Positions 18,451 to 26,147 of a DNA stretch of 64,000 nt are shown one piece after another. The first letter of the stretch is position 1. Each line of letters starts with the position of its first letter. The stretch comes from Alcaligenaceae bacterium. Its GTDB lineage: Bacteria; Pseudomonadota; Gammaproteobacteria; Burkholderiales; Burkholderiaceae_B. A model generated the notes under the pieces. It saw only the letters and a list, made by a program, of their open reading frames with translations, was not told the origin of the DNA and made no database searches. The translations under genes and the position numbers were made by a program. The stretch lies in NCBI GenBank assembly GCA_013416445.1, contig JACCER010000007.1, positions 105,005 to 169,004 of the forward strand, in the 5' to 3' direction.

Positions 18451-19149
18451 ACAGTCAAGTTGACCAGCGCGCAATAAATCTTGCTGTGTATTGATATTGA
18501 AAAAAGCGGCGCCTTCAAAATGTACGGTAACGGCATGATTTTGCCGTTGCCAGAATTGCACTTTGCGCTCTCCCGCCAATAGGAAATCGTACAGGCCTTG
18601 CTTCAGGCTGACATGCAGCAACATGCACAAAGGATGCACACCGTTTTCTGATCGGGCATAGGCTATCTGTGCGTCGCTGCCACTTACTGCTTCGCATAAG
18701 CGAGCTATCAAGTCTGCGGGAGGAAGCGGGACATCTACCGGCAGCACCATCAACCAGGGGGTAGCCACGTGCCTCAAAGCGCTGGCAATACCCGCCAGGG
18801 GGCCTGAATAATCGCCCAGGATTTGATCATCGGGAATCACAAAGCCATATTCCGCATAGGCGTCAAGATGGGTATTGGCGCTGATCAGCACCTGGCCCAC
18901 CTGCGGCGCCAGACGTCGGCGCGCATGCTCGACCAGCGCCAGGCCACGCAGTTGCAACAAACCTTTTTCCTGTGCTGGGCCTTGAACCCTTGATATTGGC
19001 GTGCCAGTGCGGCTTGCCTGCACCAAGGTCTCTGGGCCTGGCGCAACACCAGAGCTACTTGCGTCTGTCAGTGAACCTGCCGCCCCCTGCATGCGCCGCC
19101 CCTGGCCGCCAGCCAGCACCAGCCCCGTCAGCATGTCACGCGTAATCAT
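18439..19149 (-). CDS. mobA: Molybdenum cofactor guanylyltransferase MobA, with an internal insertion
   Basis: MobA attaches GMP to Mo-molybdopterin; the resulting MGD cofactor is what NarG uses. The 236 residues contain the nucleotide-binding LAGGQGRRM near residue 12 and [24 protein letters not shown] and [11 protein letters not shown] further on. In known MobA, LAGGxxxRMGGxDKGL is continuous. Here about 38 residues (about 23-60: Ala, Gly, Ser, Thr and Pro rich) sit between RRMQG and EKGLLQLRG, and the usual Asp before the Lys is Glu. The insertion is in frame and without stop codons, so the protein may still fold with an extended loop. The start overlaps the moaA stop by ATGA. Confidence 0.88.
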   Translation of the reverse strand: MITRDMLTGLVLAGGQGRRMQGAAGSLTDASSSGVAPGPETLVQASRTGTPISRVQGPAQEKGLLQLRGLALVEHARRRLAPQVGQVLISANTHLDAYAEYGFVIPDDQILGDYSGPLAGIASALRHVATPWLMVLPVDVPLPPADLIARLCEAVSGSDAQIAYARSENGVHPLCMLLHVSLKQGLYDFLLAGERKVQFWQRQNHAVTVHFEGAAFFNINTQQDLLRAGQLDCGSA

Positions 19150-20237
19150 CCGCCGATATAGCTCATTTCAATTTTCTGCTGCTTGGCGGTTTCACGACCG
19201 CGAATTTCGGAGTAATGGTCGTTGCGCTGCGACCAGATGCCGGCGAACAGGCCGGCAAGGTCTGCGTCGCTGCCTCCGGCACGAATAAGAGTACGCAAAT
19301 CGTGGCCTCGCGACGCAAACAGGCACAAGAACAACTTGCCTTCCGGCGATAGCCGTGCTCGGCTGCAGTCGCCACAAAATGGCTGCGACACACTGGTGAT
19401 AATGCCGATTTCGCCAGCGTTGTCGGCATAACGCCAGCGGCTGGCCACTTCGCCACGATAACCAGCCTGTACGGGCTCCAGCGGGAATGCAGCCCCGATG
19501 CGGTCAAGGATTTCTGTACCGCTGAGCACTTCTTGCAGATTCCAGCCATTGGTGCTGCCCACGTCCATGAATTCGATGAACCGCAGAATATGGCCGGAAT
19601 GGCGAAAACGACTGGCCATAGGCAGAATTTGCCCATCGTTCAGACCTTTGCGCACCACCATATTGACCTTGACCGGCGCCAGGCCCACTCGCGCGGCTTC
19701 GTCGATGCCACGCAGCACCGTACTGACGCTGATCCGGCTGTCGCTCATGCGTTCGAACATGCGGTCATCCAGAGCATCGAGGCTGACAGTCACGCGGTTC
19801 AGGCCCGCGTCTTTCAGGGCCTGCGCCTTTTTGGCCAGCAAGGTGCCGTTGGTGGTCAGTGTGACTTCCAGCGGCTGCCCATCGGGGGTGGACAAACGCA
19901 CCAGCATGGCGATAAGGGTTTCAATATTTTTGCGCAATAAAGGCTCGCCTCCCGTGAGGCGGATTTTCTTGACCCCCAGACCAGTCGCTACGCGAGCCAC
20001 GCGCACAATTTCTTCGAAACTGAGCAAGTCGCTGTGCGGCATGAATTGATAATTGCTGCCAAAGATTTCGCGCGGCATGCAATAGGTACAACGAAAGTTA
20101 CAACGATCGGTGACGGATATGCGCAAATCGTGCAAGGGGCGGCGGCGAGCGTCAAGCAATGGCTCGCCCGCAACCGGAAGTGCGGCGCGTATGAAATCAA
20201 CGGGACGGGCATCCGTATGGAAAATAACTTTACTCAT
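19146..20237 (-). CDS. moaA: GTP 3',8-cyclase MoaA
   Basis: MoaA is the radical-SAM enzyme that rearranges GTP in the first step of molybdenum cofactor synthesis. The 363-residue protein carries the N-terminal cluster Cys46, Cys50 and Cys53 ([12 protein letters not shown]), GGEPLLRKN, the C-terminal cluster [20 protein letters not shown], and the catalytic C-terminal Gly-Gly. It forms a two-gene minus-strand unit with mobA, facing moaC-moeA. I see no molybdenum cofactor riboswitch or ModE site in the 138 bp upstream. Confidence 0.97.
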   Translation of the reverse strand: MSKVIFHTDARPVDFIRAALPVAGEPLLDARRRPLHDLRISVTDRCNFRCTYCMPREIFGSNYQFMPHSDLLSFEEIVRVARVATGLGVKKIRLTGGEPLLRKNIETLIAMLVRLSTPDGQPLEVTLTTNGTLLAKKAQALKDAGLNRVTVSLDALDDRMFERMSDSRISVSTVLRGIDEAARVGLAPVKVNMVVRKGLNDGQILPMASRFRHSGHILRFIEFMDVGSTNGWNLQEVLSGTEILDRIGAAFPLEPVQAGYRGEVASRWRYADNAGEIGIITSVSQPFCGDCSRARLSPEGKLFLCLFASRGHDLRTLIRAGGSDADLAGLFAGIWSQRNDHYSEIRGRETAKQQKIEMSYIGG

Positions 20238-20375
20238 GGCTTAATCATAAACTTTCTATATGCCTGAAACCCGACTTTAGTCAAAACCCAACCAAATATC
20301 TTAACCAAATCAGCGTGTACATGACGATTCCGTAGTGCTACGATCACGCCACGCAACAAAGGCAGAGCATGCCAC

Positions 20376-20723
20376 ATGAGCCTAAGTCGGAAAGCACCCA
20401 GCGCACGTCACTTTTTGTGGTTGATAGTACTTGCACAGTTTTTGGTTCAGGTAGGGGCCTTTAGTCTACCTGCACTTCTGCCATCCTATCTCGCAGACTG
20501 GAATCTCTCGAAAACTGAAGGCGGATGGCTAGTAGGAATATTCTTTGCTGCCTACGTCGCTGCAGTACCTATACTTGTATCGCTCACAGACCGGATTCCA
20601 ACGCGTCGAATTTACGCCATCGGAGCAGGGTTGAAAGCGATTACCGACACGCTGCATGGCGACGAACAGTCGCGTGCCGTATCCGCGCACGCCGCAGGCG
20701 TCGGCATCGCGGGCTACACTGCA
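20376..20723 (+). pseudogene. Truncated MFS transporter remnant
   Basis: The first 85 residues are a normal MFS start with two membrane segments (HFLWLIVLAQFLVQVGAF and GGWLVGIFFAAYVAAVPILV) and the loop TDRIPTRRIYAIGAGL. The reading then passes directly to KAITDTLHGDEQSRAVSAHAAGVGIAG. In related transporters that stretch lies after the third and fourth membrane segments, so an internal piece is missing. Homology ends near 20720 and the frame runs on into the antisense of tRNA-Lys. It cannot make a working carrier. Confidence 0.75.
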
Positions 20724-20780
20724 CATAGATGGGGGATGGCGGCACTGCGTGCGTGGAGGGTTACCTTTCAGGCAGCCAGA

Positions 20781-20810
20781 AAAGAAAAAGGCCGCATCAA
20801 AGGCGGCCTT
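20781..20810 (-). terminator. Intrinsic terminator of tRNA-Lys
   Basis: On the minus strand GGCCGC, a seven-base loop and GCGGCC are followed by TTTTTC. It lies about 30 bp after the tRNA 3' end. Confidence 0.85.
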
Positions 20811-20838
20811 AACATACTGATTTACTTCAAGAATTCTT

Positions 20839-20914
20839 TGGTGGGTCGTGCGCGATTCGAACGCGCGACCAACGGATTAAAAGTCCGGTGCTCTACCGAC
20901 TGAGCTAACGACCC
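20839..20914 (-). tRNA. tRNA-Lys (anticodon UUU)
   Basis: The 76-nt minus-strand sequence folds as a cloverleaf. The acceptor stem GGGTCGT pairs with ACGACCC, the D arm contains AGCTCAGTCGGTAGAGC, the anticodon loop is CTTTTAA with anticodon TTT, and the T arm contains GTTCGAATC. The CCA end is encoded. Confidence 0.97.
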
Positions 20915-20991
20915 AACGAAGAACAAGATTATGACGGCATTTAAATGTTCTGTCAAATAGACCAAGTAAAAAAACCGGATAACATTGCCCC

Positions 20992-21780
20992 ATGTCTACA
21001 CAAAAAACTGTTCGTCTCAACATTTTGTCTGATCTTCACTTGAGCAGCCAGGGGTTGCCCATACCGCAGAACAATGCCGATATCGTTATTTTGGCAGGCG
21101 ATATTGCGCGCCCCAAAGCGGCGCTGGAATGGGCTCGCGGCTTTGACAAGCCCGTGCTGTATATAGCGGGCAACCACGAGTTCTACGGCGCCAGTCTGGG
21201 CGCCACCACACAAGCCCTGCGAGAACAAGCAATAGGCACCTGTGTGCACATACTGGACAATAACCAGCTTGTGCTTCACGGCGTACGCTTTTTGGGTTCT
21301 ACGCTATGGTCGGATTTCAATTTGTATGGTCCTGGCCTGGTGCGCGAACAAGCCATCACCGATGCGCTGGCCTTTATCCGCGACTTCAGCCGCATAACAA
21401 CCAACGACTTGCCTCCGCGCACCTTTGCGCCATCCGACATGGAAGCCCTGTTCAACGCCAACCGCTTATGGCTGCAAGACCAATTGGCGCAGCCCTTTGA
21501 TGGCCCCACTGTGGTGATTACCCATCATGCGCCATCGCCCAAAAGCATACATCCTAGATTCGAGGGTTCGCTGATCAACAATTGCTTTGTTTCCAACAGC
21601 GAATTCCTGCTGGGCGCCGACCGCGCCGTGCTCTGGATACACGGCCACACCCACGACAGCTTCGATTATCTGGTCAATGGTACGCGGGTAGTCTGCAATC
21701 CGCGCGGCTATGCCAAAGACGGCATTAATGAAAATGCCGCCTTCAACCCCAACTTGATCATAGAAGTGGCTACCGGCTAA
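20992..21780 (+). CDS. Metallophosphoesterase (calcineurin-like)
   Basis: A 262-residue cytoplasmic protein with the full set of metal-binding motifs of calcineurin-like phosphoesterases: SDLHL near residue 14, AGDIA at about 35, GNHEFYG at about 60, ITHHAPSP at about 175 and GHTHDS at about 216. The true substrate is not evident. It sits alone between tRNA-Lys (opposite strand) and the convergent cytochrome gene, with a degenerate palindrome after its stop. Confidence 0.9.
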   Translation: MSTQKTVRLNILSDLHLSSQGLPIPQNNADIVILAGDIARPKAALEWARGFDKPVLYIAGNHEFYGASLGATTQALREQAIGTCVHILDNNQLVLHGVRFLGSTLWSDFNLYGPGLVREQAITDALAFIRDFSRITTNDLPPRTFAPSDMEALFNANRLWLQDQLAQPFDGPTVVITHHAPSPKSIHPRFEGSLINNCFVSNSEFLLGADRAVLWIHGHTHDSFDYLVNGTRVVCNPRGYAKDGINENAAFNPNLIIEVATG

Positions 21781-21797
21781 GCAAGCACCCGGAGACC

Positions 21798-21830
21798 GCA
21801 GGTCGAATCAGCGCAGCCTAAGCCGACAGG
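21798..21830. repeat. Dispersed palindrome, degenerate copy 3
   Basis: GCAGGTCGAATCAGCGCAG followed by CCTAAGCCGAC. It lies between the convergent metallophosphoesterase and cytochrome c genes. Confidence 0.5.
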
Positions 21831-21855
21831 CAACGCTACACCAACACCGTTCTCC

Positions 21856-22272
21856 TTAATGCTGCTGGCAATCGGGCGACGCGTTTTCCTTTTTCAGGTA
21901 GGCAATCAGGTCGGCGCGCTCTTGTGGGTCTGGAATGCCCGCATATCCCATTGAGGTTCCTGGCACATCTTTCATGGGGTTTTCCAAAAATAGATTCAAG
22001 GTTTTCTCATCCCAGATGATTTTCGAATCTTTCATGGCCTGGGAATAAGCAAAGCCGGGAACTGTACCTGCCCGCCTGCCAAATAGCCCGCAGTGCCTGG
22101 GCCCAGTGCGATCATAAGCCAGCGCATGGCAGGCTAGGCAGCGGGAATAGATGGCTTCGCCACGCAACGCATCGCCTGGCGCCGTGCCTTGCGACCAGGC
22201 GGGCTGCAGCATTGCGCCACCCGCCACACAGGCACTGGCGGCCAGCAGCATCAGCCGCAACGCGCGCCTCAT
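21856..22272 (-). CDS. Periplasmic class I cytochrome c
   Basis: A 138-residue protein with a signal peptide (about 27 residues) and one heme c site, CLACH at Cys45, Cys48 and His49. It has the GLFGRRAG segment typical of cytochrome c550/cycM-type proteins, and Met in GTSMGYAG as the likely sixth heme ligand. The start overlaps the end of the ferritin-like gene by four bases, so the two are translationally coupled. It is presumably an electron carrier for or from the ferritin-like partner. Confidence 0.92.
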   Translation of the reverse strand: MRRALRLMLLAASACVAGGAMLQPAWSQGTAPGDALRGEAIYSRCLACHALAYDRTGPRHCGLFGRRAGTVPGFAYSQAMKDSKIIWDEKTLNLFLENPMKDVPGTSMGYAGIPDPQERADLIAYLKKENASPDCQQH

Positions 22273-22850
22273 GATACAAATGCAGAAGGCACGGGCGGTT
22301 CACCCAGGGCATTGCGCAGTATCGCCCAATGCATGGCTTCATCGCCCAATATGCTGGCGGCCGCTTTGGCCAGATCGCGATTATCAAACACTGGCACCGC
22401 CCCCAGATACGCACTGACGGCACCTTTTTCCAGCATGGACGCAAAGCGCAAAACATCATTCTGCGACTTGAGCTTATCAACCGGAAAGGTGTATTTATCT
22501 TTTGCTGAGACTGGCTTGCCGCCCAAGGTATGTATGGTCTTGGCCAGCAAGTCGGCGTGTTCCTTATGCTGGCCCTGAAAAGTCACAGCCAGGTCCAGCA
22601 CAGGTTTTTGCAACAGGCCGCTTTCAGCCCCTAACTGATAAGCCGCAATCGCCTCGAGCTCGGCGCCCAGCGCCGTATTCAAGATACGGACATCGGAAGC
22701 CACTGCACCCTTGTCTTGCCCTTTGGCCAAGGCGTCGCGGCCAGCCATCATGGCAACAGCGGCACCAGACAGCAGCAGTCCGGACTGGCCCAGAAACGCC
22801 CGACGAGCATCGCGGGTATCGGGGTTATATACAAAGCTTAGAAATGACAT
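22269..22850 (-). CDS. Tat-exported ferritin-like domain protein
   Basis: A 193-residue protein with a twin-arginine signal (RRAFLGQSGLLLSGAAVAMM, residues about 16-35). A ferritin-like four-helix domain follows, with Glu and His residues in the expected repeating positions (ELEAIAAYQLG, QGQHKEHADLL, MLEKGAVSAYLG, GDEAMHWAIL). It matches the family often labelled Ferritin_2. Tat export implies it is folded, perhaps with its di-iron site, before crossing the membrane. It lies between an ECF sigma gene and a cytochrome c gene on the same strand. Its function is not established. Confidence 0.85.
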   Translation of the reverse strand: MSFLSFVYNPDTRDARRAFLGQSGLLLSGAAVAMMAGRDALAKGQDKGAVASDVRILNTALGAELEAIAAYQLGAESGLLQKPVLDLAVTFQGQHKEHADLLAKTIHTLGGKPVSAKDKYTFPVDKLKSQNDVLRFASMLEKGAVSAYLGAVPVFDNRDLAKAAASILGDEAMHWAILRNALGEPPVPSAFVS

Positions 22851-22888
22851 GGTACTTCTCCTGGTAGAACAGCACTGAAAACCCTAAT

Positions 22889-23593
22889 TCATTCATTGCT
22901 CGATAATCGCCGCAGGCGCGCCATGACGGCCGCCACGATACGGTCGCATCGTTCTCCGTCAAAAGAAAATACTGTCTCGATGCTGGCGCCCATTTCCCCT
23001 TGCAGTGACTTGCGCAAAAGCTTGCGAGCCCTGAAATAGCGGGTACGCACAGTAGCTTCGGGTATGCCCAGGCTGGCGGCAGTTTCTTCCACACTCAATT
23101 CTTCTACTGCCCGCATCACGAATACCGAACGAAACAAGTCGGGAAGCTGGTCGATAGACGCTTCAAGCAGGTGCCGGGTCTGCGCACGCGCCAATTTGGA
23201 TTCGGGCTGATTTGCGGGCAATTGATCCATGATTGGGGCCATTTCCATTGCTTCACGCATAGTTTCACTGCTGAACTCCAGCCAGGTGGAAAGACGGTTG
23301 ATCTTGCGCAGGCGTCGGCTGGACTCATTGACCACGATGCGCACCAGCCAAGTGGACAGGCTGGAGTCGCCACGAAAGTTGGCAATGCTCATGTACGCTT
23401 TGTAGTAGGCATCTTGCACTGCCTCTTCGGCATCCGCGTCGTTGCGCAAGATGCTGCGGGCGACCCGGTACAGGCGCTGGTTATAGCGCCGCATCAAGTC
23501 CTGCAAGGCAGTGGCATCCTTCGAGGCGATACGCCGCAGCAAGTGCGCGTCGCTGTCGCGCCCATCTTGGGGCTTTACAAGAGCAAGTGGCAT
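22889..23593 (-). CDS. ECF-type RNA polymerase sigma factor
   Basis: A protein of about 234 residues with region 2 (LLRRIASKDATALQDLMRRYNQRLYRVARSILRNDADAEEAVQDAYYKAY) and region 4 (LPDLFRSVFVMRAVEELSVEETAASLGIPEATVRTRYFRARKLLRK). It also has a 40-residue C-terminal tail (FDGERCDRIVAAVMARL) beyond region 4. I choose ATG 23593; a GTG at 23686 would add 31 low-complexity residues. It is followed after 38 bp by the ferritin-like and cytochrome genes, which it may control. No anti-sigma gene is present next to it. Confidence 0.85.
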   Translation of the reverse strand: MPLALVKPQDGRDSDAHLLRRIASKDATALQDLMRRYNQRLYRVARSILRNDADAEEAVQDAYYKAYMSIANFRGDSSLSTWLVRIVVNESSRRLRKINRLSTWLEFSSETMREAMEMAPIMDQLPANQPESKLARAQTRHLLEASIDQLPDLFRSVFVMRAVEELSVEETAASLGIPEATVRTRYFRARKLLRKSLQGEMGASIETVFSFDGERCDRIVAAVMARLRRLSSNE

Positions 23594-23763
23594 GTTCCAA
23601 CCAGTAAGTGAGTCAGTTACTGCATTAGATACCACGCGCGGGGCTGGCGTTCCCGGACTGCCCCCGACCACATCGGACAACGCCACCAGAATCGGACGGC
23701 GCGGTCAACAAGCCATATAGGTTTTTTATGTATCGCTCTGTTGATCTTTTTTGGTGCGTTGTT

Positions 23764-23801
23764 TGTCGGATTACGCGCCTGCGGCGCGAATCCGACCTAC
23801 G
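23764..23801. repeat. Dispersed palindrome, copy 4 (well preserved)
   Basis: TGTCGGATTACGCGCC and GGCGCGAATCCGACCTAC pair closely around a TGC loop. It lies between the sigma factor start and the end of the GH31-like gene, 10 bp after the latter's stop. Confidence 0.85.
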
Positions 23802-23811
23802 AACGGGAAGA

Positions 23812-26031
23812 TCACCGGGCCCGCGATATGCGGACTTCGGCCCCGCGACGTTTCACCTCGAGGCCTTCGGCCGGCAAAATACGCAAGCCTTCCAGGCCCT
23901 TGATATAGCTGGAGCCCTGCATCTGCATCACACGTATTTTGTTGCGCATGACGACAGGGCTGTGTTCGGGCATGCCGAACATCCAGACTTCGTCGAGAAT
24001 GCGCGCCGAATTGAAATCACCGGTGTGCTGCGCGGTTGGACCCAAGGACAGCATATGGCCTTCGCGCCCGAAAATGGGCAAGGTATCAAGACCGACCTCT
24101 ACCGTCCAGGTTGTGCCGCCTTCGTAGCGCCAGCCTGTGTTCAGATCCCACCAGGCATCGCCTTCAGGCAAATAAACCTGCACCTGATTACCCGGTTTCA
24201 AAACTGGCGCCACCAGCAAGGCCGGACCCAACAAGTATTGGGTATCCCATACCTGCGCCACCGGATCAGCAGGAAAGGCCAATGCCATGGAGCGTTGCAC
24301 AGGCAGGCCTGTACGCACCGCGTCTTCGATAATGCCCAGGACATACGGAATAAGCCGGTAACGCCACTGCAGCCAGTGCTGCACGAGTTCTTGCGTAGCG
24401 TCATCGAACGCGCTCGGCAACAGGGCCGGAATGCCCTGAAAACTGAAGTTGCCGGAAAATACGCCCATGGCCAGCCAGCGTATGTAGAGTTCTGGTGTCA
24501 TGCTGGCAGTGGAATGCGCTGCCGACCCCAATTTGTGCGTTTGTACAGCCACCCCGCTATCGGCCAAAGACAAGGCTGTGCGCAAGGTATATTCCAGCCC
24601 TGCCCAATCGTTGGTGACTTGCGGCCCGGTCTGCCAGGCAAAGCGCTGTACCGCCGGGAATAAATCACTGCTGCAAACCACCCCCTCTTGAGGCGTTTTA
24701 TGCCCAGCCGATGCATCGAACAAGGCCTGACGCACCAGCAAGGGATAAACCGTACGCAGTAGAGAACCCGATTCGCCGCCGCGTGCCGTAATGCCGTCGG
24801 GAATATGAAAAGGCGCATCACAAACCGGCGCACCCAGGCCTTCATCGAACAGCTGTCGCTGGCGCTCGGACCAAAGCTTGTAGACATCTTTGTTGGTCAG
24901 GTCAAGCAGGCCGAAGTCTTGTCCGCCGGTAACCTCATTGCCCGGAAACGTATGCGCATTGGCGTCGTCATCGTTGATGAGCAGCCAGCCACGATCTTCC
25001 CATTCGGCAAACATGTGCGTACCGCACAGCACACCTGGGAACGAAGGCGCGGCCATCTGCACATTCAGGTCTTCGAAGCGGGCGAATAATTCACGCGAAT
25101 CGGGAACACGGTCGGATGCCCATTCAAAGGTCGCCTTGTCAGGCTGAAAGCCATAAACAGCAGGCGCCGCCAAGCGCACGACATCCAGGCCCCATTGCTT
25201 ATCGCGAAACTCTTGTACCAGGCGTAGCGTGTCGTCGGTGGACTGCCCCGGCGCCTGGTCTAGCCAGACGCCCATGGGCCAAAGGCCCGGCTGACCAGCA
25301 CGACCGGTTAGCGCTGTGTATTGATTAAGGATTTCGACGGGTTCACCGGCAAAAATAAAGAGGTCAAAAATAGCATCTTGCACCTGCACCCGGTATAGGT
25401 CGGCATGGTCGTGGCCCAGATCGTGCTCGACCCGCTGCAGTGAATTCACATATAGACCCCAGCCTTTTGTGCTCCAGACCAAGGGCAGCGACCGCTGCGC
25501 GGCGATATCCGACACCAGCAAGCTGCCTCGACGGTCGAGTTCGCCGCCGGATTCGCCCATGCCGTGCAAAGCATCGTCGCCGTCGAGTTCGGCTGTAAAC
25601 TGCCACGTGACCGTGTCATCTGTTTGCTTGCAACCCAATGCCGCCCCGGGCGGCGTGCGCAACACGCACTCGTCGCCCCGATACAATGCAAACTGTAAGG
25701 GCGAACATATGACTTCAAGGGCGATATCGCCCTGTTCCAGTCGCCAACCCGACTGCGCTGGCTCGAGAATAGAGCACACAGCCAGTTCGCCAATAGGCTC
25801 CTGGCGAGCCAGCAGCATTTCAGAGCGTGCACGCTCTCGGGCGCTGAGTTTATCGTTGTGCAGCGATTCAGCAGGAGCACAGCGCACACGATAAACACCT
25901 GGCGCATGTGCTTCGATCTGAAGCAGCAAGCCAGAGTCTTCGAGTGCGAATTCGGCTCGCGTCGATTTCGCCGTAATGAAATTCAGTGTAGTAAGTTGCG
26001 TCACGTGAGCAAAGTCAGACTTGGGCGGCAC
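23812..26031 (-). CDS. Glycoside hydrolase family 31 homologue with eroded active site
   Basis: A protein of about 739 residues with the GH31 layout: an N-terminal beta-sandwich, a barrel beginning near WPMGVWLDQAP, and C-terminal beta-domains (LLVAPVLKPGNQVQVYLPEG). The family catalytic pieces are altered. The nucleophile segment KTDFGE is VCDAPF (Asp kept at about 405). The acid/base segment VHWGGD reads WQTGPQ (Asp to Gln at about 471). SHDIGG reads THKLGS, and the substrate Asp in DVxHLD is lost (VVRLAAP). It is probably not a normal alpha-glycosidase. The start chosen is a GTG with GAGGA seven bases upstream; a GTG 15 codons earlier is also open. Confidence 0.75.
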   Translation of the reverse strand: MPPKSDFAHVTQLTTLNFITAKSTRAEFALEDSGLLLQIEAHAPGVYRVRCAPAESLHNDKLSARERARSEMLLARQEPIGELAVCSILEPAQSGWRLEQGDIALEVICSPLQFALYRGDECVLRTPPGAALGCKQTDDTVTWQFTAELDGDDALHGMGESGGELDRRGSLLVSDIAAQRSLPLVWSTKGWGLYVNSLQRVEHDLGHDHADLYRVQVQDAIFDLFIFAGEPVEILNQYTALTGRAGQPGLWPMGVWLDQAPGQSTDDTLRLVQEFRDKQWGLDVVRLAAPAVYGFQPDKATFEWASDRVPDSRELFARFEDLNVQMAAPSFPGVLCGTHMFAEWEDRGWLLINDDDANAHTFPGNEVTGGQDFGLLDLTNKDVYKLWSERQRQLFDEGLGAPVCDAPFHIPDGITARGGESGSLLRTVYPLLVRQALFDASAGHKTPQEGVVCSSDLFPAVQRFAWQTGPQVTNDWAGLEYTLRTALSLADSGVAVQTHKLGSAAHSTASMTPELYIRWLAMGVFSGNFSFQGIPALLPSAFDDATQELVQHWLQWRYRLIPYVLGIIEDAVRTGLPVQRSMALAFPADPVAQVWDTQYLLGPALLVAPVLKPGNQVQVYLPEGDAWWDLNTGWRYEGGTTWTVEVGLDTLPIFGREGHMLSLGPTAQHTGDFNSARILDEVWMFGMPEHSPVVMRNKIRVMQMQGSSYIKGLEGLRILPAEGLEVKRRGAEVRISRAR

Positions 26032-26147
26032 AGCGCAATCCTCGGGGCATACGCCCAAAAAGCATTTAAAAGCCACTATTTTGACGGATTTGAGCTATAA
26101 AATAAAATGGCGTGGCTTCATGCGCCTTTTCAAATGTTGCAAAACAA

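Noticed and set aside
20238..20375. Molybdenum cofactor riboswitch or ModE site upstream of moaA
   Set aside because: I looked for the typical paired elements and the ModE palindrome and saw neither.
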